9,119 nucleotides of DNA from MAG-120531 sp041163765 (GCA_041163765.1 JBEAQS010000149.1:1-9119); one strand, 5' to 3'; counted from the stretch's first letter, positions 1 through 8,383 are shown. Program-made: numbers and translations. The notes: a model not told the origin generated them from the letters alone.

Positions 1-919
1 ACTCAATGCGCGATAACGCTCTGTGCACAGGACTGTGGTGCGAGGTAGTATCGTGAAGCGCTTCATCCACTCCGGTTAAACTAAACTTGGCGGAAGAATA
101 AATCTCGGCAAAAGTAGCCACAACTGCGAGCGACAACATCATCCCCACATAAGGAGGCAAATGAGTCACTGTTTTAAAAAACGGAACAAAAATAATTGAT
201 CCTAATCCGAGGTAAAGCATTTTGGCACCATGTCTGTTCACGCGCTCTTCCTTGAACTCTTGATCGATAGATCCGCTAAAGGCTTTAAATCTGCTGGCAA
301 TCAAAACCGGCACGGCCATACAGGCAATAGCTGGCAATAAAACGTGGGCGACCAAACTTCCCGCAGACACCTTATTGGCAATCCAGAGCATCGTGGTGGT
401 CACATCCCCAATCGGAGACCAAGCACCCCCTGCATTGGCAGCGATAACAATCATACCAGCAAACCAGAGTCTAGTTTCGCGATCGCTGATCACTTTTTGT
501 AAAATAGTGATCAAAACGATGGTCGCTGTTAAGTTGTCAATAATAGCTGAAAGTACAAAAGCCAAAATGGAAAAAAGCCACAAAAGGCTGCGTTTAGACT
601 TAACCTTTATAAAGCCTTTGATGGTTTGAAAACCGTTGAAGTTATCAATGATCTCAACAATGGTCATAGCACCGATCAAAAACACCAAAATCTCCGCTGT
701 TTTTCCTAGATGGTGCAATAAAATCTCTTCTATATGCGTTGGAATCAGCTCCTTTAAAGCGGTATCCACGTTGAAAACATCCATATGGGTCAAGGCGATT
801 AAGGCCCATAAAATGGCCATCATCCCCAACGCTGGTATGAGTTTATCAATTTTGAGGTTGTGTTCTAGGGCGATTCCTAAATACCCTAAAACGAATACTA
901 TTAGAATAATTGTCTCCAT
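1..919 (-). CDS. nhaD: NhaD-type Na+/H+ antiporter, N-terminal part (C-terminus beyond the left edge)
   Basis: An inner-membrane antiporter of the NhaD family (ion transporter superfamily) that exports Na+ (or Li+) in exchange for H+, serving salt tolerance and pH homeostasis. The reading frame opens at the ATG at 919 and stays open for 306 codons to position 2, so the gene is cut by the window; family members are usually somewhat over 400 residues, so roughly two thirds is present. The product is very hydrophobic, with membrane segments near residues 2-18, 28-44, 76-92 and 113-150 and more after 180. Family hallmarks are visible: an Asp-Asn pair in a membrane helix (D128, N129, followed by LTATIV), and the segment N162-AGGAWSPIGDVTT ending at T175. 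The part before the cut has a His-rich stretch (HDTTSHHSPVH) followed by ALSRIE, as in NhaD relatives. No Shine-Dalgarno precedes the start. It is divergent from the acyl-CoA dehydrogenase gene and has its own promoter. The family is secure; the exact ion preference is inferred. Confidence 0.9.
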   Translation of the reverse strand, partial: METIILIVFVLGYLGIALEHNLKIDKLIPALGMMAILWALIALTHMDVFNVDTALKELIPTHIEEILLHHLGKTAEILVFLIGAMTIVEIIDNFNGFQTIKGFIKVKSKRSLLWLFSILAFVLSAIIDNLTATIVLITILQKVISDRETRLWFAGMIVIAANAGGAWSPIGDVTTTMLWIANKVSAGSLVAHVLLPAIACMAVPVLIASRFKAFSGSIDQEFKEERVNRHGAKMLYLGLGSIIFVPFFKTVTHLPPYVGMMLSLAVVATFAEIYSSAKFSLTGVDEALHDTTSHHSPVHRALSRIE

Positions 920-939
920 AAAATGTTTTCTGTTTTTTG

Positions 940-958
940 GTCTACGGGTTTAGTAGAC
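940..958 (-). promoter_or_regulatory. Hairpin at the 5' end of the nhaD leader
   Basis: A perfect 6-base inverted repeat, GTCTAC (940-945) and GTAGAC (953-958), encloses a 7-base loop. With the predicted start of transcription at about 957-960, the stem would form at the very 5' end of the nhaD message. Such terminal stems can protect mRNA from 5' decay. The stem is short, and the role is inferred from position. Confidence 0.35.
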
Positions 959-963
959 GCAAA

Positions 964-994
964 CAAATATAAAAAAACTGAGGGCATGCCCAAG
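964..994 (-). promoter_or_regulatory. Promoter of nhaD, Bacteroidota type
   Basis: On the minus strand, a perfect TAnnTTTG box (TATATTTG, 971 down to 964) is preceded, after exactly 19 bases, by CTTG (994-991), one mismatch from the TTTG -33 element. This matches the known Bacteroidota promoter layout in both sequence and spacing. Transcription would start near 957-960, giving a leader of about 40 bases before the nhaD ATG. The spacer between the two boxes contains most of a 10-base perfect palindrome (982-991). Confidence 0.65.
982..991. repeat. 10-base palindrome inside the nhaD promoter
   Basis: GGGCATGCCC is a perfect palindrome in an otherwise A-rich region. It abuts the -33 element of the nhaD promoter and lies about 80 bases upstream of the acyl-CoA dehydrogenase start. 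This is the position of an operator, but the site is short and no regulator is encoded in the window, so a binding role is only inferred. Confidence 0.3.
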
Positions 995-1070
995 GAAATC
1001 TTTCAAGCCTGGAGAAAAAAGACCAAATCGGGTAAACCTAAATTTTTGTACCTTCAAAAAAAGCATTTAC

Positions 1071-2210
1071 ATGGAATATTTTCTGACTCCCGAACAGCAA
1101 ATGATTCGCGACAGCGCTCGCGAATACGCGCAGCAACACTTGTTACCCGGCGTTATAGAGAGAGATGTACACGGTCTCTGGCCCAAAGAACAAATCGCCC
1201 AAATGGGTGAATTGGGATTTATGGGTATGATGGTTGATCCCCAATGGGGCGGAAGTGGATTAGATTCTATGAGTTACGTTCTGGCGATGGAAGAAATTTC
1301 AAAGATTGATGCCTCTGCCTCGGTCATCATGTCCGTCAATAACTCTTTGGTTTGTTGGGGACTAGAAAAATTTGGCTCTGAGGCACAAAAAGAAAAATAT
1401 CTGCCCGGGTTGGCCACCGGGAAGCTTTTAGGTGCTTTCTGTCTTTCAGAGCCAGAAGCAGGGAGTGATGCTTCTTCTCAAAAAACAAAAGCCGAAGACA
1501 AGGGCGACCACTATCTGGTCAATGGGACAAAAAACTGGATCACCAACGGGGGACATGCCGACGTGTATCTAGTGATGGCCCAAACCGACGCCTCGTTGAA
1601 ATCAAAAGGCATTAACGCACTTATCATTGAAAAGGGAGCCCCCGGATTTGACATAGGTCCTAAAGAACAAAAAATGGGAATCCGCAGCAGTGACACCCAT
1701 ACCCTTCAATTTTCAGATGTGCGCGTGCCGAAAGAAAATCGGATAGGCGACGAAGGATTTGGCTTTGCATTTGCCATGAAGACACTGGCCGGAGGTCGAC
1801 TGGGGATTGCTGCTCAAGCGCTGGGCCTGGCACAAGGCGCCTATGAGCGATCGGTGGATTACGCCAAACAGAGAAAAACATTTGGTCAACTTATCGGCAG
1901 TCATCAAGCAATTGCCTTCAAACTCGCTAAAATGGCTACGGACATAGAGGCGGCACGTCTCTTGGTCTATAAAGCTGCCCAACTCAAGGATCGTGGCGCC
2001 TCCATAGACAGAGCTAGTGCCATGGCCAAATACTGGGCTTCAAAAGCGGCTATGGAGGTGACTACGGAAGCTGTTCAACTACATGGAGGAAATGGATATG
2101 TGGTGGAGTACCATGTTGAACGCATGATGCGCGATGCAAAAATCACACAAATTTACGAGGGAACCACAGAAATACAACAGATGATCATCGCTCGAGGGCT
2201 CGGTCTTTAA
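1071..2210 (+). CDS. Acyl-CoA dehydrogenase (short-chain/butyryl-CoA type)
   Basis: A soluble FAD enzyme that introduces the alpha-beta double bond into an acyl-CoA and passes electrons to electron-transfer flavoprotein, in beta-oxidation or branched-chain amino-acid breakdown. The 379 residues match the usual family length and show the full order: N-terminal helical domain (1 to about 115), beta domain, then C-terminal helical domain (from about 235). Both family signatures are present: CLSEPEAGSD at 124-133, and Q336-LHGGNGY with the following E, R and D positions. An RKTFGQ motif contributes to FAD binding. The likely catalytic base is E363 in IYEGTTEIQ, the position used by short- and medium-chain enzymes. 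The ATG start gives a typical N-terminus (EYFLTPEQQMIRD). There is no Shine-Dalgarno. The closest promoter box is TAAATTTT at 1039-1046, an imperfect match without a -33 element. No etf or thiolase gene is nearby, so the substrate cannot be told from context; butyryl-, isobutyryl- or 2-methylbutyryl-CoA are all possible. Confidence 0.93.
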   Translation: MEYFLTPEQQMIRDSAREYAQQHLLPGVIERDVHGLWPKEQIAQMGELGFMGMMVDPQWGGSGLDSMSYVLAMEEISKIDASASVIMSVNNSLVCWGLEKFGSEAQKEKYLPGLATGKLLGAFCLSEPEAGSDASSQKTKAEDKGDHYLVNGTKNWITNGGHADVYLVMAQTDASLKSKGINALIIEKGAPGFDIGPKEQKMGIRSSDTHTLQFSDVRVPKENRIGDEGFGFAFAMKTLAGGRLGIAAQALGLAQGAYERSVDYAKQRKTFGQLIGSHQAIAFKLAKMATDIEAARLLVYKAAQLKDRGASIDRASAMAKYWASKAAMEVTTEAVQLHGGNGYVVEYHVERMMRDAKITQIYEGTTEIQQMIIARGLGL

Positions 2211-2230
2211 ACGATGTTACTCCCGTTTTT
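2209..2230 (+). terminator. Possible weak terminator after the acyl-CoA dehydrogenase gene
   Basis: AAACG (2209-2213) can pair with CGTTT (2224-2228) and is followed by a short T run ending at 2230. The stem is only 5 base pairs with a loop of about 10, so it is weak. A second dyad just downstream, TTGAAGG (2240-2246) with CCTTCAA (2263-2269), has a 16-base loop and no T run. Either may mark the 3' end of the transcript; neither is strong. Confidence 0.2.
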
Positions 2231-2330
2231 AGTGTTTCATTGAAGGATTGATATTTTTATTCCCTTCAAAATACAAGTTTTACATTTTTGACATAGCTTG
2301 AGCCAAAACCATGTATTTTATGGCATAAAC

Positions 2331-2361
2331 AAACGCTAATCCTTAAGATTCTTTAGCGTTT
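2331..2361. promoter_or_regulatory. Inverted repeat upstream of gltB, possible operator
   Basis: AAACGCTAA (2331-2339) and TTAGCGTTT (2353-2361) are perfect 9-base complements separated by 13 bases. The repeat ends five bases before the -7 box of the predicted gltB promoter and covers the place where its -33 element should be. The centre-to-centre spacing of the arms is 22 bases, about two helical turns, which suits a dimeric regulator. It could instead be a weak terminator stem for the upstream gene, but the T run after it is short and interrupted. Confidence 0.4.
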
Positions 2362-2365
2362 TGCG

Positions 2366-2373
2366 TAATTTTG
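2366..2373 (+). promoter_or_regulatory. -7 promoter box of gltBD
   Basis: TAATTTTG is a perfect match to the Bacteroidota TAnnTTTG box. The base run 19 upstream (2343-2346, TTAA) is a poor -33 element, which would fit a promoter that needs an activator. Transcription would begin near 2377-2380, leaving a leader of only about 11-14 bases before the ATG at 2391. The TTG at 2361 would lie outside the transcript. Confidence 0.5.
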
Positions 2374-2390
2374 CTAAAATTATTCAATTT

Positions 2391-5300
2391 ATGCCTCTAG
2401 TACAACAGGGATTATATCATCCAGAATACGAGCACGACAATTGCGGTGCTGGATTTATCTGCAGCCTCGAAGGAAAAAAATCAAACGACATCATCCACAA
2501 AGCTCTGGAGATTCTAGAAAAACTAGAACACCGAGGAGCCGTGAGTGCTGATGGAAAAACTGGTGACGGTGCAGGCATATTGATCGACATACCTCACCAA
2601 TTTTTTGCAGACGTATGCCCATTTGCACTGCCCGAACCCGGACAATACGCGGTGGCCAATGTTTTTCTGCCCCAAAAAGAAAACCAGAGATCCTTTTGTA
2701 TTGAAGTGGTGGAAAAACACCTCAAAGTCCAAGGCTTACATCTTTTAGGCTGGAGAAATGTACCTGTCAACAGATCCGTACCCGGAAGAATAGCCGCTGA
2801 AACAGAGCCCTTTATCCAACAGCTATTTGTAGGCAAAGCCGATGAAAACCAATCCATCAGCTCATTTAACCTGCAACTGTATATCGCCCGCAAAAAAGCA
2901 GAGCACGAAATCATCAACTCAAAATTGTCTCAACTAGGGTTTTTCTACATACCCAGTTTATCGACAAAAATCATCATTTTCAAAGGCTTGCTGATGCCTG
3001 AAGATATCAGCTTGTACTACAAAGACCTGCAAGACTCCAGAGTTGTCACCCGACTTGCGCTGGTTCACCAGCGTTTCTCAACCAATACCTTTCCGACTTG
3101 GGATTTGGCCCAGCCGTTTAGGTACATGTGCCACAATGGAGAAATCAATACGTTGAGGGGTAACCTAGCTCGCATGCGGTCCCGAGAAGAATTGATGAAA
3201 AGTGACTTATTCGGTCCAGACATCAAGGCGATTCTCCCCATTGTACTTCCAGGCAAATCAGATTCTGCCTCGATGGACATGGTCGTTGAACTCTTGTTAA
3301 TGACTGGCCGTTCCCTTCCCGAAGTCATGATGATTTTGGTGCCTGAGGCATGGGAAAAGAACGATCAAATGTCCTCAACCAAAAGAGCCTTCTACGAATT
3401 CCACTCTTGTATGATGGAGCCCTGGGATGGTCCAGCCTCCATTCCGTTTACCGACGGTAACTATATCGGAGCTGTATTGGACAGAAATGGATTACGCCCA
3501 TCGCGTTACAGCGTGACCAAAGATGGATATGTGATTATGTCCTCTGAAACAGGCGTGGTGGATATTGCCCCGGAAAATGTAGCTATGCACGGTAGACTAG
3601 AACCTGGAAAAATGTTCCTAGTCAATATGGAAGAGGGCCGTATTGTCAATGACGAGGAGATTAAAGAATCTATAGCCCAGAAACATCCGTACAGCCAATG
3701 GGTGGCCGAAAACCTGGTGCACTTGCGCGATATTCCGTACAACGACTGCCCCTTATTTATCGGCGAATCCTCTCTGGAAAAAAGAAAATCCGTGTTTGGA
3801 TATACCCTAGAGGACATCAACTCCATTGTGGGTCCTATGGGAAAAAGCGGATATGAGCCGATTGGCTCCATGGGTACAGACACCCCAATAGCCGTCTTGT
3901 CTGATCGCCCACAACTGCTTTACAACTACTTTAAGCAGTTATTTGCCCAGGTGACTAATCCGCCATTGGACGGAATTCGCGAGGAAATGATCACCGACAT
4001 CTCGCTCACCCTAGGCAGCGATTTTAACCTTTTTGAAGTAGACCCGGCGCATTGTAGAAAATTAAAAATTCAAAACCCTGTCATCTCCAAAGAAGATTTA
4101 GATAAGATCAAGAATTACGGAGAGCGCCCGCATTTTCAAGTGGCCAACCTCTCTATGCGTTACCCTATAGCCCAAGGACACAATGGATTGGAAAACGCCT
4201 TGGCCCAGTTGCTCGAAGATGCGGAAAAAGCCGTTGACAACGGACAAAACATCATTATACTGTCGGATCGATACACCAATGCGGAGTATGCGCCCATCCC
4301 AGCCTTACTGGCTACATCTTATGTGAACTCAGGATTACAGGTGCGCGGTAAAAGATCTCAGCTCAGTTTAATTGTAGAGTCAGCGGAGCCCAGAGAAGTG
4401 CACCACTTTGCCCTATTGTTCGGATACGGAGCCAGTGCGATCAACCCCTACTTAGTGAATGAAATCATCGCTGAACAGATTGAAAACGGAGAACTTACCG
4501 GAATCACCTTTGAAGCGGCTGTTGAAAACTACAACAAAGCTGTAGGCAAAGGCATCCTTAAAGTGATGAATAAAATCGGCATTTCTACCCTAAACTCATA
4601 CCGAGGTTCACAACTCTTTGAGTGTATTGGATTAAACACCAAAACGGTAGATACTTATTTCCCGAGAACTACCACCAGAATTCAGGGGATTGGATTGTAT
4701 GAAATCGAAAAAGAGATCGCCAAAAGACATCAAAATGCCTTTGGTACAAAAGAAATTTCGGCGTCTTTAGATTTGGAAATTGGCGGAGAATATCGATGGA
4801 GGCGAGATGGTGAAAAACACCAATTTAATCCGATTACCGTGGCTAAACTGCAAAAAGCAGTCCGCAACAATGAACCAAATACCTATAAGGAATATGCTCA
4901 ACTGATCAACGAACAGTCCAAACACCTAATGACTATTCGCGGTTTGTTTGAATTCTCCAACTTTGACCCCATCCCTCTTGAAGAAGTAGAGCCTTGGACG
5001 GAAATTGTAAAGCGCTTTAAAACGGGTGCTATGTCTTATGGATCCATCAGCAAGGAAGCTCATGAAAATCTGGCCATCGCTATGAACCGAATCGGCGGGA
5101 AAAGCAATTCCGGGGAAGGAGGGGAAAATCCAGAGCGATTCTACAAAACACCTGAAGGGGATTGGAAAAACTCTGCGATCAAACAAGTGGCCTCTGGAAG
5201 ATTTGGGGTTACTTCAAACTACCTCACCAATGCAGCTGAGATACAGATCAAAATGGCTCAAGGAGCAAAACCAGGCGAAGGAGGACAACTACCTGGACCA

Positions 5301-6902
5301 AAAGTAGATCCGGAAATTGCCAAAACCAGGAATTCAACTCCTTATGTGGGCTTAATTTCTCCACCACCACACCACGATATCTATTCTATTGAAGACCTAT
5401 CCCAATTGATTTACGACCTAAAGTCGGCCAACCGGGAAGCGCGCATCAACGTAAAACTGGTCTCTGAAGTGGGCGTGGGTACGGTAGCTGCTGGAGTAGC
5501 TAAGGCCAAGGCAGATGTTGTTTTGATCTCTGGATACGATGGAGGAACAGGTGCATCGCCTTTGACTTCGCTCAAACACGCAGGACTTCCCTGGGAATTG
5601 GGGGTCGCAGAAGCCCAACAAACCTTGGTGATGAATGACTTGCGCAACAGAATTGTTTTGGAGTGCGACGGTCAGCTCAAAACGGGTAGAGATGTAGCTA
5701 TCGCCTGCTTGCTGGGTGCAGAAGAGTTTGGATTTGCCACAGCACCACTGGTAGCCTCAGGCTGTATCATGATGCGTGTCTGTCACCTCAATACGTGTCC
5801 GGTCGGTGTGGCTACTCAAAATCCAGAACTTCGCAAGAAATTTAAAGGACAACCTGAACACGTAGTCAACTTTATGTATTTCGTCGCAGAAGAGCTCAGA
5901 GAAATCATGGCGCAACTCGGATTTAGAACCATCAATGAAATGGTGGGCCAAGTGCAAAAATTAGACCGAAAAAAAGTGATTCATCACTACAAAGCAGCTG
6001 GGATCGACTTATCGCCTATGTTGCACCAAGTCAAGGTGCCTCATGGCACCAAGGTGTACAATACTCAGAAGCAAAAGCATCATATCGAGGAATCTATTGA
6101 GTTTTCTATCATAGAAAAAGCACACCCTGCTCTGTACCGAAAAGAGAAAATGTCCTTGGACTTTCCGATTAAAAACACAGATAGAGCCGTTGGCGCCATT
6201 ATCAGCAATGAGATTTCCAAAAATTATGGGGCTCAAGGATTGCCTGACCATACACTAAAAATTAATTTTACCGGGGCTGCAGGACAGAGTTTCGGCGCAT
6301 TTGCCACCAAAGGATTAACTATGGTGGTCAATGGCACCACCAACGACTATTTAGGCAAGGGTCTATCGGGAGCCAAACTAATTGTACGCATACCCGAGGG
6401 TTCTACCTTAAGGCCTGACCAGAATGTGATCACAGGTAACGTAGCGCTCTATGGAGCAACTTCTGGGGAGGCGTACATCAATGGCAAGGCAGGCGAACGC
6501 TTTTGCGTGCGCAACTCAGGAGCTACCGCAGTAGTCGAGGGTATCGGCGACCACGGCTTGGAATACATGACTGGTGGTGTCGCGGTGATCTTAGGAGCTG
6601 TAGGCAGAAATTTCGGTGCGGGTATGAGCGGTGGTATCGCCTATGTATACGATCCAAATAACACCTTTAAGGGATTGTGTAAAGAACCCGGACTGAATTT
6701 ATGGGATGTCGACCAAGCGGAAGACAAAGCGCAACTAAAGTCGTTGATCGAACAACACTACAATGCCACCCACAGCCCACTAGCTCAAGAAATATTGGAA
6801 GCCTGGGAGTATGAACTCCCTAAGTTTATCAAAGTATTTCCCGAGGAATACAGACTGGCTTTGAAAAGAATTGAAGAAGAAACAGCAGCAACACAAGTAT
6901 AG
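2391..6902 (+). CDS. gltB: Glutamate synthase (GOGAT), large alpha subunit
   Basis: The large subunit of bacterial glutamate synthase hydrolyses glutamine, tunnels the ammonia to 2-oxoglutarate and makes glutamate. The 1503 residues match the family length. Domains in order: class II glutamine amidotransferase (18 to about 420) with C18 as the expected N-terminal nucleophile after removal of a 17-residue propeptide (motif DNCGAGF) and HNGEINT at 248-254; central domain (about 460-760); FMN/2-oxoglutarate barrel (about 800-1210) with PGEGGQLPG from 961 and GYDGGTG at 1048-1054; the 3Fe-4S cysteines C1125, C1131 and C1136 in the spacing C-x5-C-x4-C; and the C-terminal GxGxG beta-helix (about 1290-1430). 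No key residue is missing. I chose ATG 2391 rather than the in-frame TTG at 2361, because the promoter box at 2366-2373 lies after that TTG and because a short N-terminus (PLVQQGLYHPEYEHDNC) is what Bacillus-like homologues have. There is no Shine-Dalgarno. gltD follows after 2 bases, so the two are co-transcribed. Confidence 0.97.
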   Translation: MPLVQQGLYHPEYEHDNCGAGFICSLEGKKSNDIIHKALEILEKLEHRGAVSADGKTGDGAGILIDIPHQFFADVCPFALPEPGQYAVANVFLPQKENQRSFCIEVVEKHLKVQGLHLLGWRNVPVNRSVPGRIAAETEPFIQQLFVGKADENQSISSFNLQLYIARKKAEHEIINSKLSQLGFFYIPSLSTKIIIFKGLLMPEDISLYYKDLQDSRVVTRLALVHQRFSTNTFPTWDLAQPFRYMCHNGEINTLRGNLARMRSREELMKSDLFGPDIKAILPIVLPGKSDSASMDMVVELLLMTGRSLPEVMMILVPEAWEKNDQMSSTKRAFYEFHSCMMEPWDGPASIPFTDGNYIGAVLDRNGLRPSRYSVTKDGYVIMSSETGVVDIAPENVAMHGRLEPGKMFLVNMEEGRIVNDEEIKESIAQKHPYSQWVAENLVHLRDIPYNDCPLFIGESSLEKRKSVFGYTLEDINSIVGPMGKSGYEPIGSMGTDTPIAVLSDRPQLLYNYFKQLFAQVTNPPLDGIREEMITDISLTLGSDFNLFEVDPAHCRKLKIQNPVISKEDLDKIKNYGERPHFQVANLSMRYPIAQGHNGLENALAQLLEDAEKAVDNGQNIIILSDRYTNAEYAPIPALLATSYVNSGLQVRGKRSQLSLIVESAEPREVHHFALLFGYGASAINPYLVNEIIAEQIENGELTGITFEAAVENYNKAVGKGILKVMNKIGISTLNSYRGSQLFECIGLNTKTVDTYFPRTTTRIQGIGLYEIEKEIAKRHQNAFGTKEISASLDLEIGGEYRWRRDGEKHQFNPITVAKLQKAVRNNEPNTYKEYAQLINEQSKHLMTIRGLFEFSNFDPIPLEEVEPWTEIVKRFKTGAMSYGSISKEAHENLAIAMNRIGGKSNSGEGGENPERFYKTPEGDWKNSAIKQVASGRFGVTSNYLTNAAEIQIKMAQGAKPGEGGQLPGPKVDPEIAKTRNSTPYVGLISPPPHHDIYSIEDLSQLIYDLKSANREARINVKLVSEVGVGTVAAGVAKAKADVVLISGYDGGTGASPLTSLKHAGLPWELGVAEAQQTLVMNDLRNRIVLECDGQLKTGRDVAIACLLGAEEFGFATAPLVASGCIMMRVCHLNTCPVGVATQNPELRKKFKGQPEHVVNFMYFVAEELREIMAQLGFRTINEMVGQVQKLDRKKVIHHYKAAGIDLSPMLHQVKVPHGTKVYNTQKQKHHIEESIEFSIIEKAHPALYRKEKMSLDFPIKNTDRAVGAIISNEISKNYGAQGLPDHTLKINFTGAAGQSFGAFATKGLTMVVNGTTNDYLGKGLSGAKLIVRIPEGSTLRPDQNVITGNVALYGATSGEAYINGKAGERFCVRNSGATAVVEGIGDHGLEYMTGGVAVILGAVGRNFGAGMSGGIAYVYDPNNTFKGLCKEPGLNLWDVDQAEDKAQLKSLIEQHYNATHSPLAQEILEAWEYELPKFIKVFPEEYRLALKRIEEETAATQV

Positions 6903-6904
6903 TT

Positions 6905-8365
6905 ATGGGAAAACCCACTGGATTTATGGAATTTGACCGAGTAGTTGAGTCATACATTCCTGTAGAAGAACGCATCAAAAATTACCAAGAATTTACGCAG
7001 CCCCTACCGGAGTCCGCATTAAAAGACCAAGGAGCGCGTTGTATGAACTGCGGTATCCCCTTTTGCCACAGCGGTTGCCCACTCGGAAATTTAATTCCTG
7101 ACTTCAATGACGCTGTATACCAAGGAAAATGGGAGAAAGCGGCTAAAATACTTCACGCCACCAACAACTTCCCTGAATTTACCGGCCGTTTATGTCCGGC
7201 CCCCTGTGAGGAGGCTTGTGTATTAGGGATTAACGAAAACCCGGTATCCATTGAAAATATAGAAAAAAGCATTGCTGAAACCGCCTGGGCCAAAGGCTGG
7301 ATTAAACCAGAACCTCCCCAAAGCAGAACAGGAAAAACTGTGGCTGTAGTCGGTTCAGGGCCCGCAGGACTTGCGGCAGCACAACAACTAAACCGAGCTG
7401 GCCACCAGGTGACCGTATTTGAACGGGACTCAAAAGCGGGTGGACTATTGAGGTTTGGTATCCCAGATTTCAAGTTGGATAAATCAGTCATCGATCGCAG
7501 GATCGAAGTATTGATCGCTGAGGGAATAGAATTCAAAACCAATGTCGAAATAGGAGTAGATATCGATGCCTTAACACTTAAAAGCCAATACGATGCCGTC
7601 GTTTTATGCGGTGGTGCAGCAGTAAGAAGAGGGTTAACCATCCCTGGAGCACAGTTAAATGGGGTGGTTCAAGCTATGGATTTTCTCAAAGGAAACAACA
7701 AATCGGTCTCAGGTGAACTAAACAACCCGCCTATTTCCGCGAAGGGGAAACACGTTATTGTCATCGGTGGTGGCGATACCGGTTCAGACTGTATTGGAAC
7801 ATCGATACGACACGGCGCTCTTTCGGTTTCCAACTTTGAGATCATGCCGCAAGGCACCCCGGAGCGACCTGCCCATCAACCCTGGCCATTCTACCCCATG
7901 CGTTTAAAAACCAGCACCTCCCACAAAGAGGGAGCGGAGCGCTTTTTCAGCATTTCCACCAAAGAATTCACCGGTGATGCCCAAGGTAATTTAACGGGGC
8001 TAAAAACTGTTCAAGTGGCCTGGGAACAGGTCAACGGTAGCATGGTACTCAAAGAAGTACCGGGCTCAGAAAAAATATGGAAGGCTGACTTGGTACTTCT
8101 CGCTATGGGTTTTACCGGATCGGAAACAATAGTCGCCGAACAACTGGGCGTTACGCTAGATTCCAGGACTAATGTTCAAGCCAGTGAGGAAGATTACAAA
8201 ACAAATATCTCTGGTGTATTTGCCGCTGGTGATCAGCGCAGAGGCCAATCCCTGATTGTCTGGGCCATATCAGAAGGAAGACAAGCAGCTCATTACGTGG
8301 ATACGTACCTTATGGGTAGCTCATGCTTACCTCTTAAAGAGGCAGGAGACTTACCCCGGGTATAA
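6905..8365 (+). CDS. gltD: Glutamate synthase, small beta subunit (NAD(P)H-dependent)
   Basis: The small subunit takes electrons from NAD(P)H onto FAD and passes them through iron-sulfur clusters to the FMN of GltB, in the cytoplasmic GOGAT complex. The 486 residues fit the family. The N-terminal cluster domain has C46, C49, C54 and C58 (C-x2-C-x4-C-x3-C) and a second set at C97, C101 and C105, which together bind the 4Fe-4S clusters. The first Rossmann motif, GSGPAG at 150-155, binds FAD. The second, GGGDTG at 288-293, binds the nicotinamide cofactor. AAGD at 440-443, followed by QRRGQSLIVWAISEGR, is the conserved C-terminal FAD contact. The ATG lies 2 bases after the gltB stop with no Shine-Dalgarno, so translation is probably coupled to gltB. 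Related flavoproteins (dihydropyrimidine dehydrogenase N-terminus, NfnB) share this fold, but the operon with gltB settles the assignment. NADH versus NADPH preference cannot be decided from what I see. Confidence 0.96.
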   Translation: MGKPTGFMEFDRVVESYIPVEERIKNYQEFTQPLPESALKDQGARCMNCGIPFCHSGCPLGNLIPDFNDAVYQGKWEKAAKILHATNNFPEFTGRLCPAPCEEACVLGINENPVSIENIEKSIAETAWAKGWIKPEPPQSRTGKTVAVVGSGPAGLAAAQQLNRAGHQVTVFERDSKAGGLLRFGIPDFKLDKSVIDRRIEVLIAEGIEFKTNVEIGVDIDALTLKSQYDAVVLCGGAAVRRGLTIPGAQLNGVVQAMDFLKGNNKSVSGELNNPPISAKGKHVIVIGGGDTGSDCIGTSIRHGALSVSNFEIMPQGTPERPAHQPWPFYPMRLKTSTSHKEGAERFFSISTKEFTGDAQGNLTGLKTVQVAWEQVNGSMVLKEVPGSEKIWKADLVLLAMGFTGSETIVAEQLGVTLDSRTNVQASEEDYKTNISGVFAAGDQRRGQSLIVWAISEGRQAAHYVDTYLMGSSCLPLKEAGDLPRV

Positions 8366-8383
8366 ATCCTCCCCACACCCCAT

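Noticed and set aside
375..953. Two plus-strand open frames of 84 and 105 codons
   Set aside because: They lie antisense to the clear NhaD frame, show no family features, and their composition is what the complement of a membrane-protein gene gives.
1039..1048. TAAATTTTTG as a promoter of the acyl-CoA dehydrogenase gene
   Set aside because: It is only an imperfect TAnnTTTG box, and nothing like TTTG is found about 19 bases upstream. It remains possible but is not supported enough to list.
923..1210. A 95-codon plus-strand frame across the nhaD-acyl-CoA dehydrogenase gap
   Set aside because: It overlaps the nhaD promoter and the start of the dehydrogenase in another frame, and its second half is a low-quality frame-shifted reading of that gene.
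2287..2322. TTTTTGACA followed by TATTTTAT as a second gltB promoter
   Set aside because: The TTTG to TA-box distance is about 24 bases and the downstream box lacks the TTTG end; the 2366-2373 box is a better match.
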